DNA from: Dyadobacter sp. CY261
GTDB lineage: Bacteria > Bacteroidota > Bacteroidia > Cytophagales > Spirosomataceae
Length of the DNA: 64,000 nt
Assembly: GCF_021440085.1 (NCBI RefSeq)
Contig: NZ_JAKCPW010000015.1
Coordinates: forward strand, 1-64,000
Direction: 5' to 3'
Shown here piece after piece: positions 35,196-45,036 of this stretch (position 1 is its first letter; every line of letters starts with the position of its first letter). Below the pieces are notes generated by a model. The model did not search any database, was not told the DNA's origin, and saw only the letters and a list, made by a program, of their open reading frames with translations. The position numbers and the translations under genes were made by a program.

Positions 35196-38100
35196 ATGCT
35201 GTACTTCCGAAAGCTGGTCTGGTTTGTTGTCTCTGGGTGGCTCTGTCTGATTGGAGGGACGCTGAGGGCACAGACGTTATTTCAGAACATCAGGTGGCAG
35301 GACGGGCTCAGTGCAAAGCAAATCAGGTGTTTGCACAAAGATTCGTCCGGTTTTTTATGGATCGGCACATCCGCCGGGCTTGATCGTTACGATGGCGCGG
35401 TTGTGCGGCGTTTTCCTGATGCACGGGGAGGGCAAAAGCATTTTGTCAATGCTGTTCTGCCTTTCGGAGGGGAGGATACACTTATTATCGGACTTAGAAG
35501 GGGCATTCTGTTGTTTGACAAGAAATCCGGCAGGTTTTCAAGTGACTCCAGATTTAAAGCGTTGGACAAGAAGAATATCGTGACAATACGCGGCGATGGT
35601 ATGAAACGCATTTGGATTGGTACTTCCACGGGTGTTTACATCTATCAAAACAGTCAACTGAGCCCGGTCAGCGATCTTTTTCCCGAAGCCCGGAAGTTTG
35701 ATTTTAGGAATTTTCAGCTTTCGGTGATGGTCTATGACACGCTGAGACGTGGGATTTGGATAGGTGGCGACCGACCGCTTTTCATTGACTTCAAGACAAG
35801 CCATGTATATTTTGCAGGGAATAACCCATTCCAAAGTCCCTTGCTGGAATCAAAAAATGTGCACGCCATTGCAGTGGACCGCTCAGGCAATGTTTGGTAC
35901 GGCTGCGATGCGGATCAGTCGCTGAACTATTGGAATTATAAAAACGGTAAACTGGATACTTACTACGCGCTAGACGGAAAACAGATCGGCGAGGGTTGTA
36001 ATTCGCTATTTATCGACCGCCAGGACCGCCTCTGGGTTTCCACCTGGCTCTTTGCCGCTTTTCTGAAAGAACCCGGGCAGTCTTTTCACAAGCTGGAATA
36101 TAGCCAGGATCAGGCCTACACAATCGCGTATGGGCATTTCCGCGACGCTATTTCCGACGACCAGGGAAATGTATGGCTGGGTACCATTAATGGTGTAAGC
36201 AAAACGCTGCCGAAAAATCCCATTGAAGCCATTTACAAGCTTCCGAGTTTCCCGTTCTTCCTGGAAACCAATTTTGCTCATGCCAATTCCATTACCGTGG
36301 ACGGGAAAATGATCATGGCCTGTAAAGAAGATGGAGCAGTATATTATAACACCGTTGACCGCACCTATCGCAGGTACATAACTACGAGCAAAAAACTCAG
36401 AGACAACCGGTTTGTAATGACTATCAAAGTTGGAGATACCTGGTGGTTTGCGGGTTTCGGCGGCGTATATTCGCTTTCACCCGGACAATCTGTCTTACAG
36501 CGATTTGATCAAATAACGAAAGATCTGCCGTCGTACGAAGCACCGTTCATTTTCCAGGACAAGCAGGGATATATCTGGTTCCAGATCGGCGGAGATGCCC
36601 TTTATCGCTATCAGCCTACCACGAAGGTTTGCACCCGTTTCGACGGAAAGGACCCCCAATACGGCTTGTTCAATTTTGCCGACTTGCAAGCGTTTGTCCG
36701 GCTCGCCAATGGTGACATACTTTTTGCGATGCAAGGAAAAGGGCTGTTGCGCTACGAACATGCGCATGAACATTTCACAATACTTACCGCACCCGATATT
36801 GCCGAGGAACATATCTATGAAATGCGGCAAAGCAAGACCGGCGACATTTGGGCGGCCACCAGCGCCAAAGGATTGGTAAAAATCGATTCAAATGGAAAAG
36901 TAATCCGCAGTATAACTACAAAGGACGGCCTACCCTATGATCATGTTTCGTCCCTGGATATCGACGATAGCGGAGTGATATGGGCGGCGACGCGTGAAGG
37001 TGTGACCACCTACGATCCTGTCAGTGATAATATCAGCAAAGTCGAGATTGACCTGGGTAAAACATTGCAGGATTATTGGAACTATGTAACGGTGACCAGC
37101 GGCAAAATCTACGCGGTTATGCTCGACCACGTGGTGGTGATCAATCCCCGTCACTTTGCGTCCGTACCGGTCCAACGCCCACCTGCCATCACTTCCGTTA
37201 AGATTTTCGGCCAGGAAAAAATCCAGGAGTTGAAAGGGAATTTGTTAGAATTGAAACCGGATGAATCCTTTGTCGCATTCCAGTATGCCTCGCTTAGTCA
37301 CCGGGACATTCCCTCCCTGCAGTACAATTACCAACTGGTAGGACTTGATGACGACTGGGTGGTAGCGGGCCGGAATATAACGGCATCCTACACCAATTTG
37401 CTTCCGGGTGATTATGTTTTCAAAGTGCGCAGTACAGATGAAAACGGGCGCTGGATGAAGAGTGCCGGAATGCTCAGGGTGAGGGTTTTACCTCACTGGT
37501 GGCAAACCTGGTGGTTTTTTGTTGCCTGCGCGCTGGCTGTCATCGGCATTTTGTATTGGGTTTATTATGTTTATACCAAAAGGCTTCGAAAAAAAGACCT
37601 CGACGATACGATCGAGTATTTTGCCAACAGCGTTTATGGCGACAACTCTGTCAACGAAATATGCTGGGACATCGCGCGGAACTGCATTTCAAAGCTCCAT
37701 TTTGAAGATTGTGTGGTTTATTTGCTTGATAAAGAAAGTAATAAGCTGATCCAGAAAGCGGCGTATGGCCCGAAAAGTCCGAAGGAATATGAAATACTGA
37801 ACCCGATTGAAATTCCGGTAGGTGAGGGGATCGTGGGCGCCACTGCGGCTACCGGCCTACCACAAATCATAGCGGATACATCCAAAGACCCGCGTTACAT
37901 CGTCGACGATCTGGCACGATTGTCGGAACTGGCGGTACCTATCCTGCATGAAGGGCAGGTCATCGGGGTGATTGATTCGGAGCATCCCCGGAAGAACTTT
38001 TACAACAACGACCACGTACGGGCGATCTCCACGATCGCGGCGATCAGTGCCAACAAAATAACCGAGGCAATGGCCCGGGCGCAGGCCGAACGGCAGGAAA

Positions 38101-38783
38101 TTATGTTGCTGCGGATTAATAAAATGTTAGCCGAGAGCCAACTGATGGCCCTGCGTGCGCAAATGAACCCGCACTTCATTTTCAATTGCCTCAACAGCAT
38201 TCAGGAATGTATCGTAACGGAGAAATACGCGGAGGCCAGCAAATACCTGAATAAGTTCGCCAAGCTGTTCAGGCTGGTACTCAATAACTCCGGGAGAAAT
38301 CTGGTAACCATTGCCGAAGAGCGCGATGTTTTGGAGCTTTACCTGGAACTCGAACTGATGCGTTTCGGCCAGGGGTTCACCTATTCCATTGATGTGGACT
38401 CGGAGCTGGAAGATGATTATGTGAGGCTGCCGTCGATGTTGCTGCAACCGTTCGTGGAGAACGGATTATGGCACGGGTTGATGCACAAGGAAGGAACAAG
38501 ACACATGAGGATCAGCTTCTTCCCGATCGGGCCGGAGCAGTTTGCTTGTGAGATCGAGGATAATGGTATCGGCCGGAAAAAATCGGCGGAAATGAAACTA
38601 AATTCCTCACGCACCAGGGAACATGAGTCGCAGGGAATACGTATTTGTGAAGACCGGATCGATGTGCTCGCCCGCCAGGGAAACCATGCACGTCTCGAAG
38701 TTATTGACAGGTACGATGCTGCCGGTAATCCGTCCGGAACCCTTGTCAGAATAGAATTGTCCACCTATTTATATCAAACCTAG
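35196..38783 (+). CDS. propeller/Y_Y_Y/GAF sensor histidine kinase (LytS-type)
   Basis: The 1195-residue protein has a signal peptide (about 5-26), two periplasmic seven-bladed propellers built from two-component-regulator repeats (D-x-x-G-x-L/V-W-x-G/A-T, e.g. DSSGFLWIGTSAGLDRYDG), a Y_Y_Y domain (about 690-765), a membrane span (about 775-795), a cytoplasmic GAF domain (about 815-960), and a His_kinase module with His993 in QMNPHFIFNCLNS plus an ATPase ending DNGIGRKKS. GAF domains are uncommon in this architecture. ATG at 35196 is chosen for the signal; a TTG at 35160 would add 12 residues. The LytTR regulator follows 3 bases after the stop. Confidence 0.9.
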   Translation: MLYFRKLVWFVVSGWLCLIGGTLRAQTLFQNIRWQDGLSAKQIRCLHKDSSGFLWIGTSAGLDRYDGAVVRRFPDARGGQKHFVNAVLPFGGEDTLIIGLRRGILLFDKKSGRFSSDSRFKALDKKNIVTIRGDGMKRIWIGTSTGVYIYQNSQLSPVSDLFPEARKFDFRNFQLSVMVYDTLRRGIWIGGDRPLFIDFKTSHVYFAGNNPFQSPLLESKNVHAIAVDRSGNVWYGCDADQSLNYWNYKNGKLDTYYALDGKQIGEGCNSLFIDRQDRLWVSTWLFAAFLKEPGQSFHKLEYSQDQAYTIAYGHFRDAISDDQGNVWLGTINGVSKTLPKNPIEAIYKLPSFPFFLETNFAHANSITVDGKMIMACKEDGAVYYNTVDRTYRRYITTSKKLRDNRFVMTIKVGDTWWFAGFGGVYSLSPGQSVLQRFDQITKDLPSYEAPFIFQDKQGYIWFQIGGDALYRYQPTTKVCTRFDGKDPQYGLFNFADLQAFVRLANGDILFAMQGKGLLRYEHAHEHFTILTAPDIAEEHIYEMRQSKTGDIWAATSAKGLVKIDSNGKVIRSITTKDGLPYDHVSSLDIDDSGVIWAATREGVTTYDPVSDNISKVEIDLGKTLQDYWNYVTVTSGKIYAVMLDHVVVINPRHFASVPVQRPPAITSVKIFGQEKIQELKGNLLELKPDESFVAFQYASLSHRDIPSLQYNYQLVGLDDDWVVAGRNITASYTNLLPGDYVFKVRSTDENGRWMKSAGMLRVRVLPHWWQTWWFFVACALAVIGILYWVYYVYTKRLRKKDLDDTIEYFANSVYGDNSVNEICWDIARNCISKLHFEDCVVYLLDKESNKLIQKAAYGPKSPKEYEILNPIEIPVGEGIVGATAATGLPQIIADTSKDPRYIVDDLARLSELAVPILHEGQVIGVIDSEHPRKNFYNNDHVRAISTIAAISANKITEAMARAQAERQEIMLLRINKMLAESQLMALRAQMNPHFIFNCLNSIQECIVTEKYAEASKYLNKFAKLFRLVLNNSGRNLVTIAEERDVLELYLELELMRFGQGFTYSIDVDSELEDDYVRLPSMLLQPFVENGLWHGLMHKEGTRHMRISFFPIGPEQFACEIEDNGIGRKKSAEMKLNSSRTREHESQGIRICEDRIDVLARQGNHARLEVIDRYDAAGNPSGTLVRIELSTYLYQT

Positions 38784-38786
38784 ACG

Positions 38787-39551
38787 ATGATTAAAGCACT
38801 AATTGTTGACGACGAACCTAAATCAAGAAGTGTGCTGTCGTTTTATATTAACACCTACGTGGAGGAGATAAAGGAAGTGAAGCAGGCTGAATCGGTAGAT
38901 AACGCGCTCGATATCCTGAAAAATTTCCGCCCGGATATCGTTTTTCTTGATGTGGAAATGCCCGGTAAAAACGGCTTCGATTTTTTAAGGGCATTGAAAG
39001 ACCCTGCTTTCGAAGTAATATTTACCACGGCTTACAACCAATATGCCGTACAGGCTATCCGGTTCAGTGCACTGGATTATTTGCTCAAACCTGTTGATCC
39101 CGACGAGCTGCGTACCGCTGTCGACCGTTTCCTTAAAAAGCAGAATGTGCACCAGAATCCGGTGCTGTTTGATAACCTGGTCCGGAACATTGCCCATAAG
39201 CGCGCCAGTGAATTCCGCCTGGCAGTGCCATTTCAGGACGGTGTGTCGTTTTTTACGCTCGATCAGATCATCCGGTTACAGGGGGAAGGTAACTACACCA
39301 ATATTTTCATCAAAAACCGTAAACCTGTACTGGCGAGTAAGACCTTGAAACATTACGAGGAAATGCTGACCGAATTCGGTTTTATCCGTACGCACAAATC
39401 ACATCTGGTCAACCCCAAATTTATTGCAAAACTCATGGCTGACCACGATCTGGTCGAATTGCTGGATGGTAGCCGCGTAGAAATATCGAGACGAAAAAAG
39501 GAAGAAGTGCTTTTACAATTACCCCTCGGTAATCAGCCACTCGATAAGTGA
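38787..39551 (+). CDS. LytTR-family response regulator
   Basis: The 254-residue protein has a receiver domain with Asp55 in VFLDVEMPGKNG, Thr in FTTAYNQYA and Lys in LLKPVD. A LytTR DNA-binding domain covers about 150-250: IIRLQGEGNYTNIFI, FIRTHKSHLVNPKF and DGSRVEISRRKKEEV. It is the cognate partner of the upstream kinase. Likely targets are the pectin locus genes 1-10 kb to the right; this is inference from position. Confidence 0.92.
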   Translation: MIKALIVDDEPKSRSVLSFYINTYVEEIKEVKQAESVDNALDILKNFRPDIVFLDVEMPGKNGFDFLRALKDPAFEVIFTTAYNQYAVQAIRFSALDYLLKPVDPDELRTAVDRFLKKQNVHQNPVLFDNLVRNIAHKRASEFRLAVPFQDGVSFFTLDQIIRLQGEGNYTNIFIKNRKPVLASKTLKHYEEMLTEFGFIRTHKSHLVNPKFIAKLMADHDLVELLDGSRVEISRRKKEEVLLQLPLGNQPLDK

Positions 39552-39627
39552 AAGCGCCCGTTAGATCACTATTGTCTTACTTTGGTACATTGCTGATTTT
39601 CTTTGAAGCCATCGACTTCTACTGGCT

Positions 39628-40014
39628 ATGGAGATTTTGGCACTGCATTCGAAGCAAATATTGCTCATTTTATCACTGGTACTTTTTACGGTCTGCGGAC
39701 TTTGGTTTGCCATGCGCATCCGTCGGGCAACAAGGTTGCTCAGAGGTCGCGATATCAGGGAGGGGTTGGTCGCGGATGCGATTGTACTTCTTTCCGAAGA
39801 ACATCCCAGTTCATACCTTCAGGGTGACGCTTATTGCACTTTTCAGGTACATGTGAAACCAGCCAGGGGCCGCAATTTCGTGTCCGAGGTGCACGTGCTT
39901 CGCGAACAACTCAAACGCATACCCCAGGCCGGTGACCACGTTTCGGTCAGATACATTTATTCGGGGCGAAAGCGGACCGTGGCATTAAACCTGGATAGCA
40001 TAGGCCAGGTTTAG
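39628..40014 (+). CDS. small membrane-anchored protein of unknown function
   Basis: The 128-residue product has one N-terminal membrane span (about 9-28) and a beta-rich soluble domain with DAYCTFQVHVKPARGRNFVS and GDHVSVRYIYSG. The layout resembles DUF3592-like proteins, but I cannot confirm it. It is probably on the kinase/regulator transcript. Its stop lies 2 bases from the end of the convergent GH43 gene, leaving no room for a terminator. Confidence 0.7.
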   Translation: MEILALHSKQILLILSLVLFTVCGLWFAMRIRRATRLLRGRDIREGLVADAIVLLSEEHPSSYLQGDAYCTFQVHVKPARGRNFVSEVHVLREQLKRIPQAGDHVSVRYIYSGRKRTVALNLDSIGQV

Positions 40015-40016
40015 CA

Positions 40017-41678
40017 TTAATCAGCAATTCTGAACCAGTCAAAATCTGCGTAACCCGAATCATTCGTTTGCGTCTCGCGGGTACAAAAAAGGCCCACCTT
40101 CGCGCCGATCCATTTTCCTACTCCTGCCTGAAAAACTTCACCAGTCGTTTTAAACTGGCTCCCATCCTCACTGAATCCGAATTCACACTTTCCGCCCTTG
40201 TTTACTTTTACACGCAGGTACAAATCGGTTTCAGGTTTGAATTCGGCCAGCACACGCTCCGTTTCGGAATTACCTTCAGATGCTTTCAGGCACTTGGCAT
40301 ACACGAGCTCGGTTTTATTCTTGCCGCTTCGCAGGTAAATCGCTGCATAGCTTTGTCCCATGATCACCAGTCCGGCCTTCTCATTAGTCAAATTGGCATT
40401 GGGGGTAAAGAGGAGTTTGGTAGTAACGGTAAATTCTTCTGCCGGGAATTTTTGCAAAAGCATATTTGGAACGTCCCAGAGGTTTTTGGCATGCCCGGGA
40501 ATTTTGTAAGAATATAATCTCAGAAAACCTGCTGCCGGCATCGCCCAGGTGCCTTTCGGGTTGGCCTGCCATTGCCATTGTTTCCCTAAAGCAGTCTCGC
40601 CGAATTCATCCGATTCGGGAGGTGTTGCAGCCGGATATTTTTTAGCGGTTAATGGTTTTGTGTGGGTCAAAACAGGCTCGCCAATGCCGTCGCCGTCCGC
40701 ATCTGTCCCAATCACCGGCCAGTTGTCGATCCATTTCATCGGCTGCAAATGCACCACTCGGCCGTATTCGTTCTTATCCTGAAAATGTAGGAACCAATCT
40801 TCCGATTTGCCATTGACCGGACTGGTAGTCACCCACGCGCCCTGGTGCGGCCCGTTAATGCCCGATCTTCCTTCCGCCATTACAACCCGCCGCTCGTATG
40901 GCCCGTACACATTTTTGGATCGCAGCACGATTTGCCAGCCGGTTGCAACACCACCCGCCGGAGCAAAGATGTAGTAGTAGCCATTCCGTTTGTAAAACTT
41001 GGGGCCTTCTACAGTCGGATCTACTTTATGGCCGTCGTACACAAGCGAGCCCGCATCGGTAACTTTGGTGCCCTCAGCATTCATTTTCTTGACGGTAATC
41101 ACGCTCTTAATACCCGCACGGCTGCCGGCCCATCCATGAACGAGGTACACTTGCCCGTCGTCGTCCCAGAGCGGGCAAGGATCGATAAGGCCTTTTCCGC
41201 CTTCTACAAGAACCGGTTCTGTCCAAGGACCTACGGGATTCCTGGCCTTGATCACATAAATACCAAAGTCAGGATCGGGATAATAGATGTAAAACTCCCC
41301 GTTATGAAAACGGATTGCCGGTGCCCAAACGCCATTGCCATGCTGCGTTGTCTCAAAATGTTCGATGGGCACCTGCCGGGGTAAGGCGTGTCCGATTAAT
41401 GTCCAGTTAACCAGGTCCTTGGAATGCAGGATCGGCAACCCGGGGATCGCGTCGAAACTGGATGCGGTCATGTAAAAATCGTCCCCTACACGGCAGGCAT
41501 CGGGATCGGAATAGTCAGCGTGGAGTACCGGGTTTTTGTAACGGCCGTCTTGCAGATCGGCTACCCAGGTTTGGGATAAAGGCGTATGCGGATATTGGGT
41601 TGAAACGTTTTTTTTCTGTGCCAATGCAGTGCTGGCCAACAACAGCCCGGCGACCCAGTAATGATTATTTACCTTCAT
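40017..41678 (-). CDS. GH43-family glycosidase with C-terminal beta-sandwich
   Basis: The 553-residue protein has a signal peptide (1-20) and a GH43 propeller: catalytic base in HADYSDPDACRVGDDFYM, then GVWAPAIRFHNGEFYIYY and DPCPLWDDDGQVYLVHGW, with the proton donor in TVEGPKFYKRNGYYYIF. The C-terminal ~200 residues (from about 350) form a concanavalin-like sandwich common in xylosidase/arabinofuranosidase subfamilies. Its start overlaps the end of the upstream GH28 by 14 bases, so it is the last gene of the SusCD locus. Confidence 0.9.
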   Translation of the reverse strand: MKVNNHYWVAGLLLASTALAQKKNVSTQYPHTPLSQTWVADLQDGRYKNPVLHADYSDPDACRVGDDFYMTASSFDAIPGLPILHSKDLVNWTLIGHALPRQVPIEHFETTQHGNGVWAPAIRFHNGEFYIYYPDPDFGIYVIKARNPVGPWTEPVLVEGGKGLIDPCPLWDDDGQVYLVHGWAGSRAGIKSVITVKKMNAEGTKVTDAGSLVYDGHKVDPTVEGPKFYKRNGYYYIFAPAGGVATGWQIVLRSKNVYGPYERRVVMAEGRSGINGPHQGAWVTTSPVNGKSEDWFLHFQDKNEYGRVVHLQPMKWIDNWPVIGTDADGDGIGEPVLTHTKPLTAKKYPAATPPESDEFGETALGKQWQWQANPKGTWAMPAAGFLRLYSYKIPGHAKNLWDVPNMLLQKFPAEEFTVTTKLLFTPNANLTNEKAGLVIMGQSYAAIYLRSGKNKTELVYAKCLKASEGNSETERVLAEFKPETDLYLRVKVNKGGKCEFGFSEDGSQFKTTGEVFQAGVGKWIGAKVGLFCTRETQTNDSGYADFDWFRIAD

Positions 41679-43320
41679 GAATGACCAGACTTTTCTCCTG
41701 TGCTCCTTTTGAAAATTCCTTTACTTTTTGTGCTCTGGAGGCATCTGTATGCGAGAAGCTGATATTCTGGCTGCGGTCGCCGGTAACAGAAATGAGTGTC
41801 TCGCTGTGGTCTTTGTATTGCAGGCTGTCGAACGTGATATTGGTAGCATTGTCGGTGAAAATGACCGGTTTGGAATGCTTCGTGATCAGTTTTACATTTT
41901 TGAAACGAATCAGGTCGGCATCGGTGAGCTCAATACCTGTCTCGGCGGAAAGTACCATATTTTCCATCACGATGTTCCGTACCGGCATTTCGGGCAGGCC
42001 ACGGACAAACACGCCTTTGGTAGCGCCATTGCATACAATATTTTCAAAATGCATATCCTTGAAAACAGGCGTGCCTTCGTTCATCACCGGCCGCATATCG
42101 CGCTCGCCATCCGTCGCGAATTTGACGAAATAGTAAAGGTCAAAGAATATCGCTTCCTGACGAATATCTTTCATATAGATATTTCTTGCATAAATTTTCT
42201 CCACCACGCCACCACGCCCGCGCACCGACTTGAAACGCAAGCCCTTGTCGGTACCCATGAACGTACATTGCTCCACGAAAATATTCCGCGCCCCGCCGCT
42301 CATTTCGCTGCCGACTACAAATCCGCCGTGACCCTGGTACACGATATTGTTGCGAATAATGCCATTTTCGGTAGGTATGCCGCGTTTTCGGCCTTCTTCA
42401 TCTTTGCCGGACTTAATGCAAATCGCATCGTCGCCCACATCGAGCACACAGCCTTCGATGAGGAAGTTTTTACAGGATTCGATATCCATACCGTCGCCAT
42501 TATGCGCATATTCCGGATTTTTGACGCGCACATTGCGGATCGTCAGGTCTTGTACCATGAGCGGGTGCAGGCACCAGGCGGCCGAGTTCTGGAATGTGAC
42601 GCCTTCCAGCAATACTTTTTTGCAATTATTAAAAACCACCAGATTGGGCCGCAGAAAGTCTTTTATATCGGTAAAATCAGCGGGCTTTTTGCCAGCGGTT
42701 AGTAGCATACTTTTATTTTCCACGCTGGCTTTCTTAAATTGTTCGCTTGGGTACCAGGTCTTGCCATCATCCTTTAACACACCGCCCGACGCGATCTTTT
42801 CCTTCCATTGCGCTTCGGTCAACTGTGATTTGTGCACCGCCCGCCAGATATCGCCATTGCCGTCGACGATACCTTTGCCCGTAATGGCTACGTTTTCGAG
42901 GTTTTTGCCAGAAATGGGCGACTCGTTGCGAGCGGCGGCTTTGCCTTCATAAAATCCTTCGGTAATCGCATACTGCGACTTGTCGGTCGTAAAAAGCAGC
43001 GTCGAGGCCTCGGCCAGGTGCAGGTTTACATTACTTTTCATCACCACCGGCCCGGTAATCCACAATCCCGAAGGTACGAACACCACGCCGCCGCCTTTTT
43101 TGCTGCAAGCGTCGATGGCCTGGTTGATGGCCTTAGTATTGAGGGTATGACCGTCCGGCACTGCGCCGAATGCAGTAATGCGTAGCGTATCTTTTTTGAA
43201 TATTGGCTGCTGGATCTTCGGAAGATTGGCCCAGCTATATGTGGCTGTGGTTTGTGCCGATGCATCCAGATATCCCCATGCGGCGAGGGCAAGCGCGGCG
43301 AGTTGTGTTTTGTAAGTCAT
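41665..43320 (-). CDS. GH28 exo-polygalacturonase-like enzyme
   Basis: The 551-residue secreted beta-helix protein (signal peptide about 1-22) has canonical GH28 motifs: NGDGMDIESC, VGDDAICIKSG, YQGHGGFVVGSEMSGG and DKGLRFKSVRG. The aspartates and the G-H-G histidine form the active site for inverting cleavage of alpha-1,4-galacturonan. An insert after about residue 150 (IWRAVHKSQLTEAQWKEKIA onward) is typical of exo-acting bacterial members. It follows SusD by 47 bases containing a hairpin. Confidence 0.93.
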   Translation of the reverse strand: MTYKTQLAALALAAWGYLDASAQTTATYSWANLPKIQQPIFKKDTLRITAFGAVPDGHTLNTKAINQAIDACSKKGGGVVFVPSGLWITGPVVMKSNVNLHLAEASTLLFTTDKSQYAITEGFYEGKAAARNESPISGKNLENVAITGKGIVDGNGDIWRAVHKSQLTEAQWKEKIASGGVLKDDGKTWYPSEQFKKASVENKSMLLTAGKKPADFTDIKDFLRPNLVVFNNCKKVLLEGVTFQNSAAWCLHPLMVQDLTIRNVRVKNPEYAHNGDGMDIESCKNFLIEGCVLDVGDDAICIKSGKDEEGRKRGIPTENGIIRNNIVYQGHGGFVVGSEMSGGARNIFVEQCTFMGTDKGLRFKSVRGRGGVVEKIYARNIYMKDIRQEAIFFDLYYFVKFATDGERDMRPVMNEGTPVFKDMHFENIVCNGATKGVFVRGLPEMPVRNIVMENMVLSAETGIELTDADLIRFKNVKLITKHSKPVIFTDNATNITFDSLQYKDHSETLISVTGDRSQNISFSHTDASRAQKVKEFSKGAQEKSLVIHEGK

Positions 43321-43329
43321 AGCAAAGGA

Positions 43330-43355
43330 GTCTTCCTGCTTTTAGGCAGGAAGAC
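43330..43355 (-). promoter_or_regulatory. intercistronic hairpin between susD and GH28
   Basis: A perfect 10-bp stem (43330-43339 and 43346-43355) with a six-base loop occurs 9 bases upstream of the GH28 start. It has no T-tract, so it is more likely an mRNA stabiliser or processing site than a full terminator. Confidence 0.55.
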
Positions 43356-43367
43356 ATTTAAAATGGA

Positions 43368-45014
43368 TTATTGATAACCGGCATTTTGTTTGAACTCGTC
43401 CTTATTCACCACCGCATCCAGTTGCGTCTGCGGGATCGGGCGGACGGTGTGGTGCTCCTGGACATTGACTGCATTGTCCGGCGCGTACTTTTTAATGCGC
43501 TCGATCAGCTTACCGGTCCGTTTGAGGTCGAACCACCGGAGTTGTTCGCCTGCAAGTTCGCGGGCACGCTCGTCGAGAATGAAATCGAGTGTAATGTCTG
43601 AGGACTTTACCTGCATAGCAGCCGTTTTGCCGGGTTTTGCCGCCCTGGCGCGCACCACATTTACGTACTCTGCCGCGCCTGCGAGGTCGCCGAGCTGCAT
43701 AGCCGCTTCGGCAGCGATCAAGTACACCTCAGCCAGGCGTATCACAAACACGTCGCGCGCGCTTTGCGCCTCGTTCAGGCTCGCGCGTGTCGGGTCCATG
43801 AACTTGGAAAGTGTAGGGTAGCGGAGGTTATCCTTCACGGTGCCGTCGGTCAGGTAAATGTCGCTGCGATCGTAGGTCTGGTATTTTTTCGAAGCTTCAA
43901 CAGCGTCGGGGATCTCATTTTTAGTACAAAAAACAGCTGTATCACCTTTTGCAATACCGGGAGGTAATGTGCTTGAATTGGCATACCATGATTCCATGAA
44001 ACTGGCTTCGTAGCGCGCGTCATCGGCCGAATACAGATCCAGCAAAAAGCGGGTCGGCATGTAGCGGTTGAATGGACGGCCATTCGTAATGTCGCGGGTC
44101 ATCCCGGGGCGGTCGTCATACTTCATCAGAAACAGGAGATGCGCATTGTTGCTGCCGCGCCCGTGACCGTACGGATTAAATGTCGAGTTCGCCAGGTCAT
44201 TCAGCGCCAGGTTGGCAGAATAGTCCACGGTGTAAATCACCTCTTTCGATTTGAGATTAGACATGCTCCACAGATCCGCATACCTGGCTTCCAGTTTGTA
44301 CCCATAATTACCATCCAAAACCGCCTTAGCCATTTCCAGGGCCTCCTTGTTCATACCTCTTGTGAGATACATCCTTGCGAGAAACGCCTGCGCAGCGCCC
44401 TTGGTAACACGGCCATATTGCGGCTGTGTAGCAGGCAGGTTATTCACCGCGATTTTGAGGTCTTCGAAAATCTGGTTATAAAATGTCTCCACCGGTGTTT
44501 TGTTGGCGGTGGTCGTGATACCGTCGGTTTCGGTGGTTGTGAAATGCACGCCGCCCCAGGTTTCCACAATGTGCCAATAGTAAAAAGCTCTCAAAAAGCG
44601 CAGTTCCCCTTCGCGTACGGGCCGCAATGACGCGGAAAGCCCGGCCTGATCGATGCGGTTAATCCCGCCGTTGCAGAGGTTAATGGCCGCATAAAACTCA
44701 CGCCATTCGTTGGTTAGGGCGGCATTGCTGCCTTGCAGGTTCAGATACTGGGTCAAATCGCGGTATACTTCGCCGGCACCGCTGGTCCAGATATCGGTGC
44801 CGGTTTCGGCAAGGTTGTAGCCTTCCTCCTTGCCGTACCACCATCGTTGGTAGGTGTAGGCGGCATTGACGAGTGTTTCAAAACCTTCGGGTGTGGTGAA
44901 AACGTTTCCGGACGTGAGTCCGGAAGGGTTATATTCTTCCAAAACATTCTCACAGGAAAATATACCCAGCAGGAAAGCCGCGATAAACCCTGTTTTTAAT
45001 ATGTGTGATCTCAT
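43368..45014 (-). CDS. SusD/RagB-family glycan-binding lipoprotein
   Basis: The 548-residue protein starts with a lipoprotein signal (LLGIFSC, Cys21). SusD landmarks include YTYQRWWYGKEEG, RFLRAFYYWHIVETWGG (TPR-like helices), FVIRLAEVYLIAAEAAMQLG and ELAGEQLRWFDLKRTGKL. It should form the lid of the SusC barrel and bind pectic oligosaccharides at the cell surface. It sits 22 bases after SusC. Confidence 0.95.
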   Translation of the reverse strand: MRSHILKTGFIAAFLLGIFSCENVLEEYNPSGLTSGNVFTTPEGFETLVNAAYTYQRWWYGKEEGYNLAETGTDIWTSGAGEVYRDLTQYLNLQGSNAALTNEWREFYAAINLCNGGINRIDQAGLSASLRPVREGELRFLRAFYYWHIVETWGGVHFTTTETDGITTTANKTPVETFYNQIFEDLKIAVNNLPATQPQYGRVTKGAAQAFLARMYLTRGMNKEALEMAKAVLDGNYGYKLEARYADLWSMSNLKSKEVIYTVDYSANLALNDLANSTFNPYGHGRGSNNAHLLFLMKYDDRPGMTRDITNGRPFNRYMPTRFLLDLYSADDARYEASFMESWYANSSTLPPGIAKGDTAVFCTKNEIPDAVEASKKYQTYDRSDIYLTDGTVKDNLRYPTLSKFMDPTRASLNEAQSARDVFVIRLAEVYLIAAEAAMQLGDLAGAAEYVNVVRARAAKPGKTAAMQVKSSDITLDFILDERARELAGEQLRWFDLKRTGKLIERIKKYAPDNAVNVQEHHTVRPIPQTQLDAVVNKDEFKQNAGYQ

Positions 45015-45036
45015 TTGTGCTGACTGGTTTAAAGGG

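Noticed and set aside
39548..39856. 102-codon plus-strand frame after the LytTR gene
   Set aside because: It overlaps in another frame the better-supported 128-residue membrane-anchored protein at 39628-40014.
41728..42702. 324-codon plus-strand frame inside the GH28 gene
   Set aside because: It is fully antisense to a canonical GH28 and has no recognisable domain.
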